A stretch of 64,000 nt of DNA, taken from NCBI GenBank assembly GCA_963691815.1, contig OY829657.1, forward strand, positions 3,347,533-3,411,532, read 5' to 3'. The first letter of the stretch is position 1; every line of letters starts with the position of its first letter. The stretch comes from Echiichthys vipera (lineage: Eukaryota; Chordata; Actinopteri; Perciformes; Trachinidae). The position numbers and the translations under genes are program-made. The notes beneath the pieces are model-generated. The model was not told where the DNA came from and did no database searches. It saw nothing but the letters and a program-made list of their open reading frames with translations. Positions 9,862 to 24,100 of the stretch are shown piece by piece.

Positions 9862-11640
9862 GGACAGCGATGAAGATGTCAGAAGACACGTTCAGGACCA
9901 ACAACGTAACCAATTCTTGTGACCAGAGGAAGTAATCTGCAATCCTCCAAACTCCTAATGCTTCAGTAAAAGCGTCTAAGGCTTCGGTCGTGGTCTGCGT
10001 AGTATTGATTTCCCGTGCGGTGTACTGGTAGCATTGATGTTTCATATTATAAACCTGCGTTTTGCATGCACAGCACAGTCTGTGATTACTTTTTACAGTA
10101 AAGTCGGATAAATCTGGTGTAAACGTTTACATATATCTGTATATTTGTGAGACAGGATACATTTCCTCCTGGCAGAAAATTAGGGGAGTTATAGAAGTCA
10201 ACCTTCTAAAAAGAAAACATTTTAAACACATTAAAAGTTTTCTTTTATAATGGATGTTTTTGGGGGTGACAGTGTCGTACCACATCCTCGTTGTGTATCC
10301 AGTTCTTGGTCATTATTCTTGGTAGAACACAAAGCCTCCATCCGTAACCACAACACAGCAGCTAATCTCTTACACAACAGGAGCATTGTTGTTACCCCTT
10401 TGATTGCAACATTATTATGCTGCGAAAACACCAGAATAAGCCTGATCCAATTGGCCCTGGGGATTGTTACATCACCGTGAATTCCTACATACTTTTTATT
10501 GGATACTGGAAATATTGCAACACCTATATCGTGCAAAATTAATCGGTAATCATTGTTTTGTTTGTAGCAGACAGGTGCAATTGTTTTAGGGCAAGAGGGA
10601 AAACAGTTTAGGGCGTTCAAGGGTCATATGACCGCTCCAGTACTGTGCACATTTGGCAGGTCTTGACCCAAAGTCTCTGGTAACACTCCGAACATTAGAC
10701 AATAAATTCTGAAATTGTGAGTGTTAAGTCCTTTTTTCAATGTTTTTTTTTAACCAGTATTTCACTGCACAGTGTTTTATTCATACACACACATGCACTG
10801 TATTTTCTACTTTGTCATATCCATGGAACTCATGAAACACATTGGAAAAAAGTATTTTTGGTGCAGGGGTCTTAAGATTACGTATTATGGTGCTTTTGTA
10901 ATGGAAAACTACTTGTCTGTATATTTTCTATTGGGTGTGTAGTTGCACAGGTAAATAAATATTCTGAAGAATGGATCCTGTACATCTGCATTGTGTGTCT
11001 TTACGCTTAGTTACCAAGTAAGCCCCTTTTAAAATCAATAAAATGTGGACTCTCAGATCAAATGGAGCTTTCGTGAGAGTGTCAGCCTTCAAACAAGTAA
11101 ATGCAACATTGGATTAAATACAATTAGACTATTGATGTGATTTTGATAAGCTTTTTCTCCTTACCTAATTAATGGCAGGAGATTTGACATGTGTGTATTT
11201 CGGGCCTGTGTGTGTGTGTAATCTGTATAATATTAAATTGAATTTCCCCTTACGGGATAAAGTAATTGTTATTATTATTATTATAGAATTAAAATGGTAA
11301 AATAATAATAAAAATATGTTGTTCTTCCTGATATAAATGTATAATCAGAGAGCGTTTCATACACTCTATGAAATGATTAAAGATAAATATGAGTATGTTA
11401 TGATGTTATGACTTATAATTCTTGTAGAAGTTCATTACTTTGCACTGGGGACATGGTAAAACAGAGCACAATGGTCACCAAAGTTTAAAAAAGTAGCATA
11501 ATTAAATTATTATTATTATTAAATGAGCATTATTTTGTGTTTATGTCATAAAGAAAACCTTCATCTATAATTTAAGACGTTTGTTCTAAATATTTGACAC
11601 ATTTTAAAGAAAATATGAGGAAGTTATTCATGGGGACTGA
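9862..11640. other. matn3 3' flank / intergenic
   Basis: Probably the matn3 3' UTR followed by intergenic sequence. AATAAA hexamers occur at 10701, 10954 and about 11036. A 129-codon minus-strand frame at 10231-10620 has no recognised domain. An ATT microsatellite lies near 11267-11285. Confidence 0.5.
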
Positions 11641-11678
11641 AAAGTTGCTGCACAAACAGGAACTACACTTATTTAAAA

Positions 11679-11731
11679 CTACAACTCCCAGAGTGCCCCA
11701 CTTCCTCTTCCGGTTGGTTACCACGGGAGAC
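11679..11731 (+). promoter_or_regulatory. wdr35 core promoter: ZNF143-type site, ETS site, X-box-like sequence
   Basis: ACTACAACTCCCAGAGTGC at 11679-11697 closely matches the ZNF143/Staf motif common at vertebrate housekeeping promoters. CTTCCGG at 11707-11713 is an ETS core. GTTACCACGGGAGAC at 11717-11731 resembles an RFX X-box, with one good half-site and one degenerate half-site; X-boxes drive ciliary genes such as those for IFT. The ATG lies about 390 bp downstream. Function is inferred. Confidence 0.6.
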
Positions 11732-12116
11732 CGAGGGAAGCCACAGCCTCTGAGCGCTGGAGTCCTCAAACACGAGCGATGAAACGTCGCGTTTGAGCTT
11801 TTTTCCGGTAGACTCGCTCACGTTAGCAACTATTAACGTGGTGGACCTTTAATTTTAAAGGTTGCACTCAACGTTAACCATTTATTCTGTTAATTGTGTC
11901 GTGTCAGGAAGGTAACGTTAGCTAGCAAAGCTAACGGCTAACGTTACACTCCGGAGGGCCGCGTAATGTGGTTTAATGAGCTAATGTCAGGCTGAAAAGT
12001 TCACTTGAGCTGGCTGAAGTGTTGATAGACGTTAAGTTGGTTACTTGTTTACAAGTATACCTCCGTAAGTGATTAATTTGGTATTGGTAGAGGTCCGTTA
12101 CGTTACCAGCAGCGCC

Positions 12117-15100
12117 ATGTTTATCTACCTCAGCAAGAAGGTGAGTGTTTAACGCCTAAACACCTATGAGTGCTTCAGCTAAGACACAGGGCGTTGGTTA
12201 ACAGTGGGTTACCTTTCCTGTGTTTATAGATTGCTATCCCCAACAATATCCACCTAAAATGTGTCTCCTGGAACAAAGATCAGGGCTTCATTGCCTGTGG
12301 AGGCGACGATGGTCTCCTCAGAGTACTCAAGCTTGAAACTCAGACAGGTGAGTTCAGAGGATGGAGCAGCAGCCTGCACACCCCTGGTTACACATATGGT
12401 CATGACTTCCATGCAACCTCCAGATCCTCCCCCGGCCTGACGGCTTAAGATGATAAAGCAACAAGTGGACAGATTTTTGCATGGGAATTAAAATGTCATA
12501 AATTAAATCTACAAAATAGTAAACGCACATTGCACGACTCAAAGTTCATTCATTCATTCATCTTCAACCGCTTATCCCGGGGTCGGGGTCGCGGGGGGTG
12601 CTGTAGCCGATCCCAGCTGACATCGGGCGTGAGGCGGGGTCCACCCTGGACAGGACGCCAGTCTATCACAGGACACATAGAGACGAACAGAGACAGACAA
12701 CCATTCACACCTACGGGTGATTTAGAGTCATCAATGAACCGAACACCTGCACGTCTTTGGACTGTGGGAGGAAACCGGAGAACCCGGAGAAAACCCACGC
12801 AGACACGGGGAGAACATGCAAACTCCACACAGAAGGGCCGGGATGTGAGGCGACAGTGCTAACCACTACACCACCGTGTAGCCCTGACTCAAAGTTGCTT
12901 GACGTGAAGTGGTTTACAGCATCTAACTGAGATAAAACATATTCCACGCAAATCCATTGGAGTACTATCACGCATGGCAACAGATTCTATTTTCTAGGTA
13001 AGACTTGATGACATAAGTATGTGCAAGTAAAGCTCTTTTAAAGTTGGTCCAAACTTACGTACCTCTGGTTCTCACCCCTCTGAATATTTATGTAATAATT
13101 GCTGTGGCTGGCCAGGATAGAATAAAAGTGGTTCCATACTTTCAACTTTGTGTTAACGGTTATCTGTTAAAACCATTATGTCATACCCATGTGATGGAGA
13201 TTTAGGCATTTTTGAAACGACAGCTCTTACACTGTAAGAAATCTGAAACTCTCATAAGCTTTCAGACTCTGCTCTGGTGCCTCCGTGTCCAGTCACTGTA
13301 AGTAGAAATGGTACCACCTGGTATTCACCTACAAACCACAGTTTTAAAGCTGTAAACAAGCTCATCTCATCTTCATCCGCTTATCCGGGGGCCAGGTCTC
13401 GGGGGCAGCAGCTCCAGCAGGGGACCCCAAACTTCCCTTTCCCGGGCCACATTAACCAGCTCTAACTGGGGGATCCTGAGGCGTTCCCAGGCCAGTGTGG
13501 AGATCTAATCTCTCCACCTGGTCCTGGGTCTTCCCCGAGGCCTCCTCCCAGCTGGACGTGCCTGGAACACCTCCCTAGGGAGGCGCCCAGGGTTCATCCT
13601 TACCAGATGATCCTGAACCACCTCAACTGGCTCCTTTCAACGCAAAGGAGCAGCGGCTCTACTGCGAGTTCCTCACGGATGCTGAACTTCTCCCCCTCTC
13701 TCTAAGGGAGACTCCAGACCCCCTCCTGAGAAAACCCCTTTCGGCCGCTTGTACCCCCGATCTCGTTCTTTGGGTCCTGACCCAGCTTTCATGACCACAG
13801 GTGAGGGTAGGAACCAAGACTGACCGGTAGATCCAGAGCTTTGCCTTCAGGCTCAGCTCTCTTTACGTCACAACGGTGCGGTAGAGCGACTGCAGCACCG
13901 CCCCCGCTGCTCCAATTCTCCGGCCAAACTCACGCTCCATCGTCCCCTCACGAACATGATCCAGAGGTCCTTGAACTCCTTAAAAGTCCCCTCACTGAGA
14001 ATTGTTCTGATGTTGTTGAGGTTCTGAACCTGATCTCTGTTACGGCTTTCTCAACAGACGATACCAAACTTAAAGGTCTCGCTGCACCAAGTAATCTATC
14101 AATGAACCAGACTCTAGAGGGACACAGTGGTAAGTTGTATTCAACATGTTATCATTAAACTATGTTAGTAATGTGCAGCGTCCTCACAATTAAATCCAGA
14201 GTTCGGTGGTGATAATAATAACTAACTTCATAATAACTACTCTTGCAGGTGCAGTGCAAGTGGTCACATGGAATGAACAGTATGAAAAGCTGACGACCAG
14301 TGACCAGAATGGACTCATCATTGTATGGATGCTCTACAAAGGTGATCACTGACATCAAATTAGAAATGCAAGTGGTCTTGTAATAAATTAGACTTTCATA
14401 GTTGGTTTTCTTTGCCCGTTCTGAAGGTGCGTGGTACGAGGAGATGATCAACAACCGGAACAAGTCGGTGGTGCGGAGCATGAGCTGGAACGCCGACGGT
14501 CAGAAGATCTGCATCGTGTACGAAGACGGAGCGGTCATTGTTGGATCTGTAGATGGTAAAAACAGATTTACAGTGTTACTGCTAAAAATCCAATAAATGG
14601 TGATCAATCGCAATGTTTTTTTTAAACCAGATTTAGCATAAAGTCACTAAGACCCCCCCGACAAGAGTTGCTTTGTTCACTTACTGAGGGAAAGAGTACA
14701 AACATGCACAATCGGATAAATGCCCTTTTTTCCCTAGGAAACCGTATTTGGGGAAAGGAGCTGAAGGGAAATCAGCTTGCTCATGTGGCATGGTCGCCTG
14801 ACAGCAAGATCCTCCTCTTCGGCATGGCCAACGGGGAAGTGCAAATCTATGACAATCAAGGAAACTTCATAGTAAGTGAAAAAATGATATGGGAAGGAAA
14901 AGGACGTGGCTTCCTCACTCATAGGAGGCAAATTTTATGAGTAAAAATGAGTTTTCAGAGAGAGCACAGTTGGTATATAACACGGTTGGTGTGTTCATAG
15001 GTGCGGGCGTTTAGCTAACGTCAGGTTAAGGAAGAATCGATCTGTCAGAGGGCTTTTGTGGGCAAAATCGTTTGGCTCCTTAAAGGGAAAGTCCGGCGTA

Positions 15101-18100
15101 AAATCACCCCAGGTTCTTTTTCAGCAAATACACTCATCAAATAAGCCATCGAGACAATTCAAACAACTATTGACTGAGAAATTCTGGAGAGTAACTAACC
15201 ACCGAATGCGGCTAACACTGATTAGCTTGGGGCAGCACGGTGAAGGCATTCAAAGGTCTTTTTTAACCACTAATGCTGCTGAAAATAACAGCAAACCTCT
15301 GCAGCAGCATGAGAAGAGTCCCTACACACAAAACAAAGCACCAATGGGCTCCTTCCTTTGGGATTGACTTTGGTAATCCACTGTAATGGACTTTTGCTAT
15401 GAGGGGAGCTGGTACAGGGGCCAGTAGGTAAGTCTTTAAAACACTCCCCAAAGCAGTTTCAGTAAAAATCACCTTACTGGTCCTGGTCCTGGTCCTGGTC
15501 CAGTCTCAGTCTGGTCAGATGCGTACATGAACTGATGAAGTCTCTTGGATGAAACATCTTAATCAACAAATAACCAAGTCCAGTTGCTTTTGACTGGAAT
15601 TGCTTTGTGGAGAACGACGACCTGGACACATGAGAACATTCACAGGCTTCAAAACACTCTTTTTTAAAACTCTGTGTTCACTAACTACGTTGTTGGGGCG
15701 TTGGTTAATGTGTAGGGACTCTTCTCATGCTGCTGCAGAGCTTTGGTGTTATTTTGAGCAGTATTAGTGGTTAAAAAAGCCGTTTAAATGCCTTCACCGG
15801 ACTCCCCAGAGCTAATAAATGTTAGTCGCTTTCAGCTGTTAGTGACTGTCCAGGATTTCTCTGTTAATAGGTGCATGAAAAGAAATTGTCTCGAGTGTAT
15901 TTGCCAAAAAAGACCCCGGGATGATTTTACGCCAGAATTTCACTTTAAAGCTCTAAATGGTTGGATTTTATCTTGTTATTGATCAATTTTGTAGTGTAGG
16001 ACTTAAGCTGACTTTGGCGACTCTTGGTGATATCAACAAAGACACTGTGGTAGACAGTAAAGCACACTTTTCATCATGTATACACATGAAATGAATACAA
16101 AATAATAACAATTTGATGTTGTGTTTCAGATGAAGATGACCATCAGCTGTCTGGCCAATGCGACTGGAGCTGTCAGTATCGCAGGTATCCACTGGTATGC
16201 AGGCACTGGGGGTTACGTTGAACCCGACTGTCCTTGTCTTGCTATCTGTTTTGACAACGGACGATGCCAGGTCATGCGCTACGAGAATGATGAAAGTAAG
16301 GGACAAGCCCTCAAATGCTGCAGTATGTTCTCCAGGTTCAGTCAAATGTGTATTAATGGCGATGAGCTACGCTTCTGCCCTTTTCTTCAGACCCAGTGTG
16401 TATGGACACGCTGATGAACGTGGTCAGTATCCAGTGGAATCACTGTGGCAGCGTCCTGGCGATAGCAGGTTCGGTCAGAGCCTCAAACCTGGAGAAAGAG
16501 TTCAATGTTGTGCAGTTCTACACGCCGTTTGGAGAGGTGAGGGTGAAGATTTTGTTCCCTTATTTACGGCATTTTACACGTGAAGATTAGGCGTTCACAG
16601 TGCGCTAGCATGCAGCGTTACTGCCAGTTTTATATACGGGAGGGGTGAGGGAAGCTAGATTCTTGGATGCATTGTGATTCTCTCATTGGTTTAGATTCGT
16701 TCCTTGATTGGAAATTTTTCATTTTTTTCAACTAAATGTTTAAAATCGTTACACAGACGCTGTTTTAAAAGTAGTCAGTGAAAAATCCTGGATAGAAATC
16801 AAAGACCTTGATGCATTCGGACGCATCAATAATCGTTTTATCATTGCATCGTAGCATCGTAGCCCTCTGAATCTGAATCAAATCAAATCAAAATTCAATT
16901 CAATTTTATTCATAGTGCCAAATCATAACCAAAGTTATCTCAGGACACTTTACAGAGTAGGTAAAGACCACACTCTATGACTTATTTATGATTTACAGAG
17001 ACCCAACAATTCCCCCGTAGAGTACGGTGGCGTTGAAAACCTTCCCCATGACAGACAGGAACGTCATAAGTCATAAGAATAATAAAAAAATAAATGAATA
17101 AAATAATAAAATCAAATCATAAGTAGCAAAGAGTAGTATCAAAGATTCCCTCTCCATGGGCAATACAGCAACAGACTGGATGTATTTTAGATCAGCAGCC
17201 TAGTTGGAGTCCTTGAGTCATTGATATTGGTTAAAAATCATCCCTTTCACACCCATACCCTTTACTAACCCTAGTGAGGAAATAAAGATGCCATGAGACA
17301 CGAGAAACTTGACATGTCTTCATTTTTTCTGATTAAAACAGCACCTGAGAACTCTTAAAGTGCCGGGGAAGCAGATGACGGGAGTTGGCTGGGAGGGGGG
17401 AGGGCTGCGTATCGGCCTGGCTGTGGACTCCTACATCTACTTTGCCAACATACGACCAGACTACAAGGTAAATGGCAACATTCACGGCTTGTTTTTAACT
17501 CTCACTGTGCATCCGTACCGTTTCCAAGCAGTTTCACGGCTAAAGTGTAAAGTGTTGCTTGCTGGCCACGGTCCGTTTGGGAGAGGTGGGCCTTGGTAAA
17601 GCACGTTTGCACATGTACGAGCACAAGCACGAGGCCTATGGCCTTCGGACATAGAAAAAAAGAAGGAGGGACCATGCGCGGACATTTAGAACAATGGCCA
17701 TTGAGCTTTTAGCCCGACATTAGCTTTTTTGTTTTCTTCATTGCAGTTAGAGTATCCGCCGCTCCTGCCAAGGTAAAAGGCAACACTCACGGCTTGTTTT
17801 TAACTAAGAAAGAAACAGTTTTTGAAGACAATCCTACACAGAGAAAAGCTAATAATTAAATACTTCGTCTGGCATGATCTGGTATGGTGAGAAAAATATT
17901 TTTCTATGAACCTACAGTGAAACGTTCTGCTTGGGGAAAGAGCTGCTGCACTACACCTCTGAGTTACTAACTTCTGATGAAAGGGTTGTTTGAACATGTC
18001 TTCTGTGTGATCGTATTTCTTCCCAGAGTTCAGAAGATGCGTTTTCTTTTATGTCTCTTTACAGTGGGGCTACTGCTGCAGCACAGTAGTGTACGCCTAC

Positions 18101-21100
18101 ACGAAGCCAGAGCGCCAAGAGTACTGTGTAGTATTCTGGGACACCAAAAACAACGAGAAGTTTGTCAAATACGTCAAGAGCTTGATGTCCATCACTACCT
18201 CAGGGGACTTCTGCATCCTGGCCAGCAAAGCAGATGACACCCATCCTCAGGTACAAAACACATCCACATTATATATATGTCTCCTAACGCCAAAGCAAAA
18301 CCCAAACAAACAGGACTCCTAGTTACATGCTGCATGACTCAGCTAAGCTTTACTTGCATAAATTCAGGAAGTGACATCACACCTTCTGTTTAAGACACTT
18401 GATGAGAAAAAGGGGTGGGTACACATAAGAGTTTCTCTTCTTCCCGCTCCTTTTCAGGCACAACTTGCATTAAAATGTTGCTGTTTTCTGTGCAAATGCT
18501 ATTTTAATGAATGCTGCCTTAAGTATTGTAATGAAAAAAAGCTTATCCTGCAAATTCTTATAAAAAACTTGAATCTAAATGTGGTGTTTTTAGCGTAGCT
18601 GGCATATTTTTCTGTTTCAACCGCACAAGCTTGTGGCCTTTTGGATGTAGCTCTTACTCCAGTTTGAGTATTTAGCCAATTAGGCAAGGAAAAAAAAAAA
18701 AAAGAATCATAATAATCACAACCAAAGATCTAAATTTCACACGATTAACCTTGGATTTTGAATAAGTGCTTGAAACTGCTGGAAATTCAGGTTTTATAGG
18801 ATGTCAAGTCTATTTACAAAAAGGTGACACACTTTAAAACAAAATGTTGTATTTTCCTTTTGAATTTGACTCTGGAAAAGGTGAAGGAACCCTGTATTCA
18901 AGATTCAAGATTCAGGAAGCTTTATTTATCCCGAGGGAAATTATTTTGCAACAGTTTCAATACAAAGATGAAAGGATCAGAGTGACAATAAGCATAAAAA
19001 CATAAATCAATTAAAAATAAAGCTAACATCAAACAATAACTAAATGTGTGTGCAACAGACATTGTGGTTAAACGCAGGTTTATACAATATACAACAATAC
19101 GCAGCGTGCAGTTTAGCAGCATATTAAATAAAATAAGTACAGACTAAATAAGTGAGAAGGAGCGATAAGTGAAACAGTGTTAAAATGTAGCAGCATTTCT
19201 GACTGAACTGAGTTACAGTAAGGCACAGTAAAGTGTAGCAGCAGTAAGTTACAGTACCACTAAATAAAGTGATGTAGTGGTGATATAAAGTGACAGTAAA
19301 GTGTAGCAGCATTTCTTACTGAAGTAAGTTACAGTACAACTGAATAAAGTGATATAAAGTGACAAAGTGACATTTGCTCAGGACGCAGTGTCTCCACTGT
19401 TCCTTACCTGACCGGGGGACATGAATTATACAGTTTGATGGCCACCGGAAGAAAAGACTTTCTCCGGCGTCCAGTGTTACACATTTTTACGTACAGTGGA
19501 GTCCAGTAGATAGGTGGCAGATACAGTAGATCCAGAGTGAGCTGACGTAGTAAGGATCACCTGTTTTTCTCATCCATCAGGAGGATTCTGAGTTAGAGTC
19601 CGGGACACACGCAAGGGTAATGTACACATTCACACCACACTTAAAACGAGGACGACTTGTTTTGATAAAGACTGGTAAAGTGACCTGTTGCATAACGTTT
19701 CACTGCTTTGTGTTTTTCAGTATGTCCTGATTCTGTGCAACTCCATTGGGACTCCGTTGGACTCAAAATACATCGACATAGGTGAGTTCATACATGAAAG
19801 GGACAAATATTTATCTTGTGGAGCAACTGTCATGCATTTAGTCGACACATTATAAAAATGTGAAGTTTCTTACTTCATACAATCCACTAAACAGGCCACG
19901 TGCCCTGCGAGTGTGCATACAGTGGGCTCACAGACAGTGGGCTGATCAAAGTTCTGATTCACAATAAGGTCGGTGTATTTCTTCAAGCCAGTGTGAGAGG
20001 TTACACCCTGTGTGTAGAGGAATGGTGGCTGGCGTGCTGCCACCTGCCGCCCACAGTTACATCTTTCATGGGCCTCCTGGGCATCCTATAGCAAACAGAC
20101 AGTTAGCACCGGGCACCTTCGTATCTCACAAATATTTAGCATTCTGTCTCTGCTCGACATGGGCGAGTGTTTGCGGAGAAGCTCGGGCCAAGACAGTTCA
20201 AAGTCTGCAGATTTGAAAGGCTCAGCGGGTCTGATGGGTCGGCCTCACCGTGGCTTTTTTGCCAGACTAGTCCAAATGTATGCGATTGAGAACACACTGC
20301 AATGTCTTCTCGTGTTTATCCACATGGATAATATGCAGTTATTCAGATTCCAGGGGCTTGTGGCTCAGTGGAAGGATTGGTTGTCGTCCATTTGAGAGAT
20401 CGGTGGTTCGAGCCACATGTCGAAAGTGTCCTTTGGCACTTGTGTCCTTGGGCACTTCGACACTGAACCCCAAATTGCTCCTTGTGCTGTGCATGGGTGT
20501 GTAAATGGGGTGTGAATGATTAAATTAGATGGTATGTAGATTCCCACTGCCATCAGTGTGAACGGGTGAATGTGACAAACACTGAGTGGTCAGTAGACTA
20601 GAAAAGCGCGTTATAAGTAAGTCCATTTACCATTTTACCATTTACCATTCATAGATGTATCATGATTCCGTCTTGAAAGGTTATGTCTCAATACAGAAGA
20701 GTCTGTAATCTGTAGCACTGTCGCCTCAGAGCGAGAGGGTTCCTGGTTCGAATCCCACATGGGGCCCTTCTGTGTGGAGTTTGCATGTTGTCCCCGTGCC
20801 TGCGTGGGTTTTCTCCGGGTTCTCCGGTTTCCTCCCACAGTCCAAAGACGTGTTAATTGATGACTCTAAAAAGTGTGAATGGTTGTCTGTCTCTGTTTGT
20901 CTCCTGCGTAAACTGGCGTACTGTCCACGCCCGATGCCAGCTGGGATCAGCTCTAGCCCCCCCCCCCCCCCCCCCGCGACCCCGACAAGGACAAGCGGTT
21001 GAAGATGAATGAATGAATGAATGTGCTGTGAAGCACTTTGAGTCTGCCTTGTGTATAAAAAATGCTACACAAACAAAGTTGCCTTGCCTAAATGACACCT

Positions 21101-24100
21101 TTTTTTTAAATTGACCCTCACCTTCGTAATTAAAAGATGATTAAATGATGTCACTGTTATGTTTATTCGTCAGATCCACTGTTTGTCACCATGACACGGA
21201 CCCATGTGATCGCTGCGTCCAAAGAGGCGTTCTACCTGTGGCAGTACAGAGTTGCAAAGAAATTAACTGCCCTTGAGATCAACCAAGTGACCAGAACTAA
21301 GAAGGAGGGAAGAGAGAGGTAAGTTGTGTCAGACGCTTACGGCACAATGCAGCTGACCTAAGAGCAAGGTAGAGACCAAAGAGAGGTAGTCATGAAGCAG
21401 ATCATGAAAAGTTACAGGGAGGCAAGATAACGGCAAGGCTAGATCCTGTGAGTCAGTGGAGGAAACTCTGGGTTTAGTGGCTCCCTGTTTGTGCGTAGGG
21501 TGTTGGTACTGACAGCGCTATGAAAAGGATTCATTCATCTGAATTCAATGCCACTGAGGTTCTAGACAGGCCGGGCGTGACCTGATGTCCTGCCAGGGCT
21601 CTCCTAGCACCTGGACAACAGTTGGCGTCAGTGGAAAGGACAACTGTTTGGCTGTCTGGCTCTCTCTCATTTGTTCTCACTTCCTGTCTTTCTAGGGTCT
21701 ATCACATTGACAGCAATCCGTCCGGAGCCAACGACAGCAGTCCAGATTTCGCAAAAGCCTTCACAGTAAGAGACACAGCACAACATCACAACAAACTTTA
21801 CAAAGAGGCGGTTTTAACCAGTACACTGAGAAACTAGTACATTATATTTTACAAGCCTTTTACACAGGGTTCAGTTTTCTGGATCCGTCTCACGCCTTAC
21901 CTTTGAACTGTGAACGATTTCTGTATGAAATTGATCTTATTCTGATCTCTAAATCTATTATTTTTATCCTATATGCTGTTTTATGTCTTACAATGCATCT
22001 TTGTTTTCATTTCTTGAAGCACATTGAGTTCACGCTCGTCGTATGAAACGTGCTATATAAATAAATACGACTTGACTTGACTTATAAACATTTATTAGCT
22101 GCTACAAATAGTAGTTTAATAAACATATTTAACCCACAAAGGAATCATTTCAATGAGACAAATAAATTGTATGAACTGTCATGGTTTCTTTTCTGTTTCA
22201 GGCGACTCGAGATCCCATTTGTTGTATCACAGCGACAGATAAGACCCTGGTTGTGGTACGTGTTCATTTCTGTTTTACACATTTTTGAATCATCAGTAAA
22301 ATCAAACAGTAAAATGAAATGGTAACCATGAGTGTTTGTGCTTACAGGGCCGTGAGTCTGGCACCATCCATAAATACAGCCTCCCAAATGTTGTTCTCAT
22401 CCAGAAATACACTCTGACCAACCGAGCCTACTATCTGTCCCTGAACTGCAACTCCAGGTACACACTGTAGCACTGTAGCACAGATACCTCTTGTGAACTA
22501 GCAAACACAATCCATCACAACTGAAAGCTGCTGAATTTTAAATGTAAATGTTGTTTTTCTTTAGTCGCCTGGCCATAATCGACATCGCAGGCGTGCTGAC
22601 TTTGTTGGATCTGGACGTGCGTTCCACCGCAGACGACGGCACGGGAAACCAGGCGTCTGCAGGAGATCCTTCCAAATTCGAGCGCAAGGATGTTTGGGAC
22701 ATGAAGTGGGCGAATGACAACCCTGATCTGTTCGCCATGATGGAAAAGACCAGGATGTATGTGTTCAGGAACCTAGACCCAGAGGTGAGGGCTCAGGGTG
22801 TGGTGGTGGTGGTGGTGTGTTGCTGTGTTATCACGGCGATGCTAATCTAATCTTTGCAGATGTGAATGCTATTTCTATGTTGTATAGTAGAACAATGTCT
22901 TATAAAAATAGAAAGGTCTACAAGAAGGAGTAGGCTACACGGTGGTCTGGTGGTTAGCACTGTCGCCGCACAGCAAGAAGGTTCCAGGTTCGCATCCCGG
23001 CTGGGGCCCTTCTGTGTGGAGTTTGCATGTTGTCCCCGTGTCTGCGTGGGTTTTCTCCGGGTTCTCCGGTTTCCTCCCACAGTCCAAAGACGTGCAGGTG
23101 TTCGGTTCATTGATGACTCTAAATCACCCGTAGGTGTGAATGGTTGTCTGTCTCTGTTCGTCTCTATGTGTCCTGCGATAGACTGGCGTCCTGTCCAGGG
23201 TGGACCCCGCCTCACGCCCAATGTCAGCTGGGATCGGCTCCAGCACCCCCCGCGACCCCGACCCCGGGATAAGCGGTTGAAGATTAATGAATGAATGAAT
23301 GAACAAGAAGGAGTCAGTGAGAGGAGTCAGGAGAAGTCTCACAGCCATCGAGGGGGATTTATTGAATCAAGGTCAACACACTCTCATTACAGAGTCCCAA
23401 GTGTCTCTTAGCAGAACTCATCTCATCTCATCTTCAGCCTCTTATCCGGGGTCGGGTCGCGGGGGCAGCAGCTTTAGCAGGGGACCCCAAACTTCCCTTT
23501 CCCGGGCCACATTAACCAGCTCTAACTGGGGGATCCCTGGGTCTTCCCCGAGGCCTCCTCCCAGCTGGACGTGCCTGGAACACCTCCCTAGGGAGGCGCC
23601 CAGGGTTCATCCTTACCAGATGATCCTGAACCACCTCAACTGGCTCCTTTCAACGCAAAGGAGCAGCGGCTCTACTCCGAGTTCCTCACGGATGCTGAAC
23701 TTCTCCCCCTCTCTCTAAGGGAGACTCCAGACCCCCTCCTGAGGAAACACATTTCAGCGGCTTGTACCCGCGATCTCCTTCATTCGGTCATGATCTTAAC
23801 AGAACTTCCCCTCTTATACTGAGGTTCATGTGCTGACAACGTTTACACGCCCCATCGGGTCTTTCCAATACACACATTTACCATCAGTAGGGTCTACTTT
23901 GTGTCCAGACGTCATCATGCCCAAATACAGTTCTAATATAGGGATTATCAGGCCTGTGTCCCAAGTACACTGTGACCTTGTCCTGTTATTCACTTTCTCA
24001 GTCATGTTTCTTCCCCAGTGGTCTGCTGCATTGTCTTATTCTTACTAAATACACATTTAGCAACTCTTCACATCATGTATTGTTGTTTTTTCTTTTTCAA

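Noticed and set aside
10231..10620. 129-codon minus-strand frame in the matn3 3' flank
   Set aside because: No similarity I recognise; likely chance in the 3' UTR.
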